Assembly: GCF_025252405.1 (NCBI RefSeq)
Contig: NZ_CP104307.1
Location: 496,001-560,000, forward strand
Source of the DNA: Flavobacterium sp. TR2
GTDB taxonomy: Bacteria; Bacteroidota; Bacteroidia; Flavobacteriales; Flavobacteriaceae
Reading direction: 5' to 3'
DNA: 64,000 nucleotides
The notes beneath the pieces were generated by a model. It was not told where the DNA came from and ran no database searches. It was given only the letters and a program-made list of their open reading frames with translations. Made by a program: the position numbers and the translations under genes. Of this stretch, positions 59,119 through 64,000 are shown one piece after another (position 1 is the stretch's first letter; each line of letters starts with the position of its first letter).

Positions 59119-59169
59119 CTATATAAATATTTTAAAAATCTAAAATCTTAGATCTACAATCTAAAATTA

Positions 59170-61563
59170 TTAAGACCCACACATTTCACAATCTTCAGGA
59201 TCTGCGGCTTGTGCTTTTAAAAGCATTGCTTTGTAATCCTCAACACTGATTGATTCGGTTTCCTGAACTAATGACGGAGCTGTTTGTTCTTTTTTATCGT
59301 TGTTTAATGTGAATTTAATTGCATCTACAGCCGCTTTTGTTCTTAAGTAGTACATTCCTGTTTTTAAACCAGACTGCCAAGCGTAGAAGTGCATTGACGT
59401 TAGTTTAGAATAGTTGGCATCTTGCATGAACAAGTTTAGCGATTGAGACTGGTCAATAAAATATCCTCTTTGGCGAGACATATCGATAATATCTTTCATC
59501 GACATTTCCCAAACCGTTTTGTAAAGGTCTTTTAACTCTTGCGGAATCTTATCGATGTTTTGAACAGAACCGTTATGACGCATAATTTCCTGTTTCAAAT
59601 CTTCGTTCCATAAACCAAGTTTTACTAAGTCTTCTAGCAAGTGTTTGTTTACCACGATAAACTCTCCCGACAATACGCGACGTGTGTAGATGTTTGAAGT
59701 ATATGGCTCAAAAGCTTCGTTGTTTCCTAAGATTTGAGAAGTAGAAGCTGTTGGCATTGGCGCAACTAATAATGAGTTACGAACTCCATGCTCTACCACT
59801 TCTTTTCTTAATGAAGCCCAATCCCAACGGCCAGACAATTCTTCATCTTTTAATCCCCACATATTGTATTGGAATTCTCCTTGTGACATTGGAGAACCTT
59901 CAAAAGTTGAATATGGTCCTTCTTCTTTTGCCATTTCCATAGAAGCGGTTACAGCAGCGAAGTATAATGTTTCAAAAATTTCTTGGTTCAATTTTTTAGC
60001 TTCATCGCTTGTAAACGGCATACGTAACATGATGAAAGCATCTGCCAAACCTTGCACACCTAAACCAACTGGACGGTGACGCATATTTGAATTTTCAGCT
60101 TCTTGTACTGGATAGTAATTTCTGTCAATTACTTTGTTCAAGTTACGAGTTACACGTTTGGTAACATTGTAAAGCGCTTGGTGATCAAATTGCCCGTTAT
60201 CAATAAACATTGGCAACGAAATAGAAGCCAAGTTACAAACTGCAATTTCATCTTTAGAAGTAAACTCCATAATCTCTGTACACAAGTTAGAAGAACGGAT
60301 AGTTCCTAAATTCTTATGATTCGATTTACGGTTTGCCGCATCTTTGTACAGCATATATGGCGTTCCAGTCTCTATTTGAGATTCCAGGATTTTCTCCCAT
60401 AATTCACGAGCACGGATTGTTTTTCTACCTTTTCCTTGAAATTCATAATCAGTGTACAATGCTTCGAATTCTTCTCCATAAACATCATACAAACCAGGAC
60501 ATTCGTTTGGACACATTAAAGTCCATGATGCATCTTCCTGCACACGTTTCATGAATAAATCTGAAGTCCACATTGCGAAGAACAAATCTCTTGCACGCAT
60601 TTCTTCTTTTCCTGTATTTTTCTTTAAATCTAAGAAATCGAAGATGTCAGCGTGCCAAGTTTCGATGTAGATCGCAAAACTTCCTTTACGTTTTCCACCG
60701 CCTTGATCTACATAACGAGCCGTATCGTTGAAAACTCTCAACATCGGAACAATTCCGTTTGAAGTTCCGTTTGTGCCGCGAATATAAGATCCTGTTGCAC
60801 GAACGTTATGAATAGAAAGTCCGATTCCTCCAGCTGATTGAGAAATTTTTGCTGTTTGTTTTAATGTATCATAAATACCATCGATGCTGTCTTCCTGCAT
60901 TGCCAAAAGGAAACAAGACGACATTTGCGGCTTTGGAGTTCCTGCATTGAACAATGTTGGCGTTGCGTGCGTAAAGAACTTTTTAGACATTAAATCGTAA
61001 GTTTCAATAACCGATTTCAAATCGTCTAAGTGAATACCCACAGAAACACGCATTAACATATGCTGCGGACGCTCAACAATTTTTCCGTTGATTTTAAGAA
61101 GATAAGAACGCTCTAAAGTTTTAAAACCAAAATAGTCGTAATTAAAATCTCTAGTATAAATGATGTGAGAATCTAAAAAGGCAGCATTTTCCTGAATCAC
61201 TTTGTAAACATCGTCAGCAATTAATGGCGCATCTTGACCATTTCTTGGGTTTACGTAGTGATACATATCTTTCATCGTTTCTGAGAAAGATTTTTTGGTA
61301 TTTGAATGCAGGTTAGAAATTGCTACACGAGCCGCCAATTGAGCATAATCAGGATGCGCAATAGTCATAGAAGCAGCAGTTTCTGCCGCAAGATTATCCA
61401 ATTCAGAAGTCGAAACTCCATCATACAATCCTTCGATAACTCTCATAGCTACCTTAACTGGATCTACAAGCTCGTTTAAGCCGTAACACAATTTTTTGAT
61501 TCTTTCTGTAATCTTATCAAACATTACGGGCTCTCTGTGGCCATCTCTTTTTACTACATACAT
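59170..61563 (-). CDS. nrdA: Ribonucleotide reductase class I, large subunit
   Basis: A 797-residue protein. An N-terminal ATP-cone ([22 protein letters not shown] ..., about 1-95) is followed by the catalytic barrel with '[14 protein letters not shown]' (redox Cys), '[29 protein letters not shown]' (redox Cys and active-site Cys), '[18 protein letters not shown]', and the C-terminal CxxC '[10 protein letters not shown]'. It makes dNDPs from NDPs. It lies downstream of nrdB across a 263-bp structured spacer. Confidence 0.97.
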   Translation of the reverse strand: MYVVKRDGHREPVMFDKITERIKKLCYGLNELVDPVKVAMRVIEGLYDGVSTSELDNLAAETAASMTIAHPDYAQLAARVAISNLHSNTKKSFSETMKDMYHYVNPRNGQDAPLIADDVYKVIQENAAFLDSHIIYTRDFNYDYFGFKTLERSYLLKINGKIVERPQHMLMRVSVGIHLDDLKSVIETYDLMSKKFFTHATPTLFNAGTPKPQMSSCFLLAMQEDSIDGIYDTLKQTAKISQSAGGIGLSIHNVRATGSYIRGTNGTSNGIVPMLRVFNDTARYVDQGGGKRKGSFAIYIETWHADIFDFLDLKKNTGKEEMRARDLFFAMWTSDLFMKRVQEDASWTLMCPNECPGLYDVYGEEFEALYTDYEFQGKGRKTIRARELWEKILESQIETGTPYMLYKDAANRKSNHKNLGTIRSSNLCTEIMEFTSKDEIAVCNLASISLPMFIDNGQFDHQALYNVTKRVTRNLNKVIDRNYYPVQEAENSNMRHRPVGLGVQGLADAFIMLRMPFTSDEAKKLNQEIFETLYFAAVTASMEMAKEEGPYSTFEGSPMSQGEFQYNMWGLKDEELSGRWDWASLRKEVVEHGVRNSLLVAPMPTASTSQILGNNEAFEPYTSNIYTRRVLSGEFIVVNKHLLEDLVKLGLWNEDLKQEIMRHNGSVQNIDKIPQELKDLYKTVWEMSMKDIIDMSRQRGYFIDQSQSLNLFMQDANYSKLTSMHFYAWQSGLKTGMYYLRTKAAVDAIKFTLNNDKKEQTAPSLVQETESISVEDYKAMLLKAQAADPEDCEMCGS

Positions 61564-61826
61564 AAGCTTACCTTTTATGGTTATTGAAAAAATGAAAGTA
61601 ACTAGAGAACGGACTCCAGCACTTAAACATTGCGTGTTTTAAAATTAATTTTAGAGAATTACCAAATTCTCAATAGTTACTCGTTTCAAATTCGAAAACC
61701 GAATTTAAATGCGTCAAAAATTGCTATTGAACCTGCGACTTGGGGAAAGAGGCTCAACCTTAAAAATAATCTGTAATCTTTTTTTTAGCGTCTCTTGGAG
61801 ATAGACCCTAAAAGTATTTTTGTTGT
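61564..61826 (-). other. Structured nrdB-nrdA spacer
   Basis: No gene is seen in these 263 bases. In minus direction it contains three hairpins: TTTTAG-G-GTCT / AGAC-G-CTAAAA directly behind nrdB, AAATTCG / CGAATTT, and GAGAATT / AATTCTC. A GC-rich segment (GAGCCTCTTTCCCCAAGTCG) lies between the first two. It is the 5' leader of nrdA if the two genes are cotranscribed, and may be a regulatory RNA element. Confidence 0.5.
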
Positions 61827-62804
61827 CTAAAAATCTGCATCAAATGAAATTTTCTGGGCATCGCTGTCATTGTTCATCACACCTGACTTTTGATACTCTG
61901 CAACACGTTTTTCAAAGAAATTAGTTTTTCCTTGAAGAGAAATCATGTCCATGAAATCGAATGGGTTTGCTGATCCGTAAACACGCTCGCAACCTAATTC
62001 TACCAATAATCTATCGGCAACGAACTCTAAGTACTGTGTCATTAGAGTAGCGTTCATACCAATTAAACTTACCGGAAGCGATTCTGTTACAAACTGTCTT
62101 TCGATATCTAAGGCATCGACAATAATTTCTTTGATTCTTTCTTTTGGCACTTTGTTTACCAAATGGTGATTATGCAAGTGAACCGCAAAATCACAATGTA
62201 CGCCTTCATCACGAGAAATTAATTCATTAGAGAAAGTTAAACCAGGCATTAAACCACGTTTTTTCAACCAATAAATTGAACAGAAGGCACCAGAGAAGAA
62301 AATCCCTTCAACTGCAGCAAAAGCAATTAGCCTTTCAGCAAATGAATCTGACTCGATCCATTTTAAAGCCCATTCTCCTTTTTTTGCAATAGCAGGAAAA
62401 ACTTCTAACGCATTAAACAATTCTGTTTTTTCAGCTTCATCTTTAACGTAAGTGTCAATTAATAAAGAATACGTTTCGCTGTGAATGTTTTCCATCATAA
62501 TCTGGAAACCATAGAAAAACTTCGCTTCGGCATATTGAACTTCGTTTACAAAGTTCTCAGCCAGATTTTCATTTACGATTCCGTCAGAAGCAGCAAAAAA
62601 TGCTAAAATATGTTTAATGAAATATCTTTCGTCGTCATTAAGTTTGTTATTCCAATCTGTCAAGTCTTGGTGCAAATCGATTTCTTCGGCAGTCCAGAAA
62701 CTAGCCTCCATTTTTTTATACCATTCCCAAATATCATGATGTTTGATAGGAAAAATAACGAAACGATTTTTATTTTCTTGTAAGATTGGTTCTACTTGAG
62801 ACAT
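61827..62804 (-). CDS. nrdB: Ribonucleotide reductase class I, small subunit
   Basis: A 325-residue protein. The diiron ligands and radical site are visible in '[13 protein letters not shown]', '[28 protein letters not shown]' (Glu, Glu-His and the radical Tyr) and '[17 protein letters not shown]' (Glu, His). The C-terminal acidic tail ends SFDADF. Together with NrdA it forms the active enzyme. Confidence 0.96.
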   Translation of the reverse strand: MSQVEPILQENKNRFVIFPIKHHDIWEWYKKMEASFWTAEEIDLHQDLTDWNNKLNDDERYFIKHILAFFAASDGIVNENLAENFVNEVQYAEAKFFYGFQIMMENIHSETYSLLIDTYVKDEAEKTELFNALEVFPAIAKKGEWALKWIESDSFAERLIAFAAVEGIFFSGAFCSIYWLKKRGLMPGLTFSNELISRDEGVHCDFAVHLHNHHLVNKVPKERIKEIIVDALDIERQFVTESLPVSLIGMNATLMTQYLEFVADRLLVELGCERVYGSANPFDFMDMISLQGKTNFFEKRVAEYQKSGVMNNDSDAQKISFDADF

Positions 62805-62875
62805 GACAATTTTTATTTAATTTTTATACCGAATTTTTGCTAATTCAATAGACTACAAAGATTGTCATTTAAGCC

Positions 62876-62903
62876 CAAAAATAAAAGCCAAACTTATTCA
62901 CAA
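62876..62903 (-). promoter_or_regulatory. Candidate nrdB promoter
   Basis: On the minus strand TTG (62903-62901), a 17-bp spacer, then TATTTTTG (62883-62876), a match to TAnnTTTG, about 70 bases upstream of the ATG. The remainder of 62805-63141 shows nothing else clear apart from the terminator; I see no convincing NrdR box. Confidence 0.45.
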
Positions 62904-63115
62904 TCTGACGTAGTTTTTAACAACGATCGTTTTTTGAGAAATTTTTCATACAATAATTAATTTACTGTAAATGAAACATTTAAAACTCATAATTACTCCC
63001 AAAAGCCCTGTAAAATATAGACTTTTAAATATAAAAAGCAAGAAATTTTAAATTCTTTTAGAAAGTTTTTTTCGAGACAAAACTTTATTTTTTTGAGTCG
63101 AAAAAGAACACAAAA

Positions 63116-63135
63116 AAAGCCTATAAAAATAGGCT
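63116..63135. terminator. Terminator behind DUF3109 gene
   Basis: AAGCCTAT / ATAGGCTT form an 8-bp stem with a 4-base loop after an A run, 7 bases behind the stop codon at 63142. Confidence 0.75.
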
Positions 63136-63141
63136 TGTTAT

Positions 63142-63711
63142 TTATGAATTTTTAAGTTCTTCTGCTACCTTTTCGAGCTCCAAATACCAATCTTCGCCAA
63201 AACGTCTTATCAACGCTTCTTTTACAAATTTGTATACCGGAACTTCTAGCTCTTTCCCTAACGAACAGGCATCATCGCAAATGTCCCATTTATCGTAATT
63301 GACAGCAGCAAATTCTGTAAAGTCTTTTACTCGAATTGGATACAAATGGCACGAAACCGGTTTTTTCCAATCGACAATTCCTTCATTGTAAGCCTGCTCA
63401 ATTCCGCAAAGCGCTGTTTTTCCGTCAAAAATTACGTAAGCACAATCTTTATTGTCAATAAGCGGCGTTTCGAGATCGCCATCGGTTCCTTTTACCCAGG
63501 TTCCTTGCGCTTCGATTGCAGCAATTCCTTCTTTTCTTAAAAAAGGTTTTACTTTCGGATAAATTTCTTCTAAGATTTTAGTTTCGGCTTCGTTTAAAGG
63601 CGCGCCGGCATCTCCGTCAACACAGCAAGCTCCCTTGCAGGCAGACAAATTACAAACAAATTCTTTTTCGAGAATATCCTCTGATACTATGGTTTTTCCT
63701 AATTGAAACAT
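63142..63711 (-). CDS. DUF3109 Cys-cluster protein
   Basis: A 189-residue protein. '[22 protein letters not shown]' (CxxxxCxxxCC), 'KDCAYV', '[12 protein letters not shown]', '[11 protein letters not shown]' and 'WDICDDAC' give the conserved cysteines of DUF3109, related to the YkgJ-type zinc/iron-chelate proteins. The function is unknown. Length and start are typical. Confidence 0.9.
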   Translation of the reverse strand: MFQLGKTIVSEDILEKEFVCNLSACKGACCVDGDAGAPLNEAETKILEEIYPKVKPFLRKEGIAAIEAQGTWVKGTDGDLETPLIDNKDCAYVIFDGKTALCGIEQAYNEGIVDWKKPVSCHLYPIRVKDFTEFAAVNYDKWDICDDACSLGKELEVPVYKFVKEALIRRFGEDWYLELEKVAEELKNS

Positions 63712-63797
63712 TTTGCAAAGGTAGTTAAAGATTCAGGAAATAAAAACAGCCCTTAATATATGTTCTTAGTCTAAATAACCTGACTTGCAAACGCCTA

Positions 63798-64000
63798 TCA
63801 CATGAACTTATAATCTGATTTATTGAAAGTAAAAGCGCTCTTTTCTAAACTGACACATTTCATTGTTGTCACTTTGCTGCTTTTTAGATCCTTCATGGTC
63901 ATATCCATCAGCAAAGTGCGTTCTTCTGGTTTAAAGTAATTCATGAGTTCGTCTGGCATTTTCCAGCCTTTTTGGTTTTTAAACATATCCCCAAAACTCA
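63798..64000 (-). CDS. Hypothetical protein, C-terminal part (cut by window edge)
   Basis: The frame is open to the window edge (...SFGDMFKNQKGWKMPDEL) and ends at 63798-63800. It reads '...YFKPEERTLLMDMTMKDLKSSKVTTMKC' and '...FTFNKSDYKFM'. An ATG at 63986 would give 62 residues, but the frame continues upstream, so this is probably the end of a longer protein. No family recognised. Confidence 0.5.
   Translation of the reverse strand, partial: SFGDMFKNQKGWKMPDELMNYFKPEERTLLMDMTMKDLKSSKVTTMKCVSLEKSAFTFNKSDYKFM

Noticed and set aside
61720-61760. tRNA-like segment (AAGTCGCAGGTTCAATAGC on minus strand)
   Set aside because: The T-loop-like sequence has no matching stem, acceptor or anticodon arm.

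Overview
The window looks like chromosomal DNA of a Flavobacterium or a close relative (Bacteroidota). The evidence is AT-rich intergenic DNA, promoters of the TTG / TAnnTTTG type, start codons without clear Shine-Dalgarno sequences, and Bacteroidota-typical families (DUF3857 transglutaminases, the DUF1501/DUF1800 pair, DUF3109, a DAHP synthase fused to chorismate mutase). Names come from reading motifs and gene order; no database was searched.

Positions 1 to about 29.2-29.6 kb hold most of a Mu-like (transposable) prophage that runs off the left edge. From right to left: an S24-type repressor (+, 28480-29178); a divergent early operon (-) with a small Ner-position gene, a MuA-like DDE transposase, a MuB-like ATPase, a second P-loop ATPase, a DUF3164 protein and about twenty small genes, closed by a strong terminator at 17.7 kb; and a short gene with its own consensus promoter at the place where Mu carries its late activator. 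The late genes are split into two divergent operons. Terminases, the gp36-like protein, DUF935 portal, gpF-like and gpG-like proteins lie on + (11.7-17.4 kb). Protease/scaffold, major capsid, lysis cassette, sheath, tube, tail chaperone, tape measure and baseplate genes lie on - (11.5 to 0 kb). Between the two operons sit three 21-bp iterons in perfect phase. Two textbook -1 frameshift signals (slippery heptamer, 6-nt spacer, hairpin) are present: one makes the tail-assembly chaperone fusion, the other would fuse the portal to the gpF-like minor head protein.

Positions 29.6-64 kb are host DNA: a serine hydrolase, a penicillin acylase, an AsmA-like protein, a Cys-rich protein of unknown function, kynureninase, queA, aroA, a MazG-type pyrophosphohydrolase, two DUF3857 proteins and a relic of a third, dtd, rsgA, a Phe/Tyr biosynthesis operon (pheA, aminotransferase, tyrA, DAHP synthase/chorismate mutase), a toxin-antitoxin pair, DUF1501/DUF1800, nrdA and nrdB, and DUF3109. 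The Phe/Tyr operon is preceded by a complete transcription attenuator: a 26-codon leader peptide with 6 Phe and 2 Tyr, a 9-bp terminator directly before pheA, and a competing antiterminator of about 11 bp.

Host intergenic spaces hold several repeat families: REP-like triplets at 36.3-36.8 kb, nested palindromes at 39.3, 40.8-41.1 and 42.4 kb, and inverted or direct repeats inside the aromatic operon.
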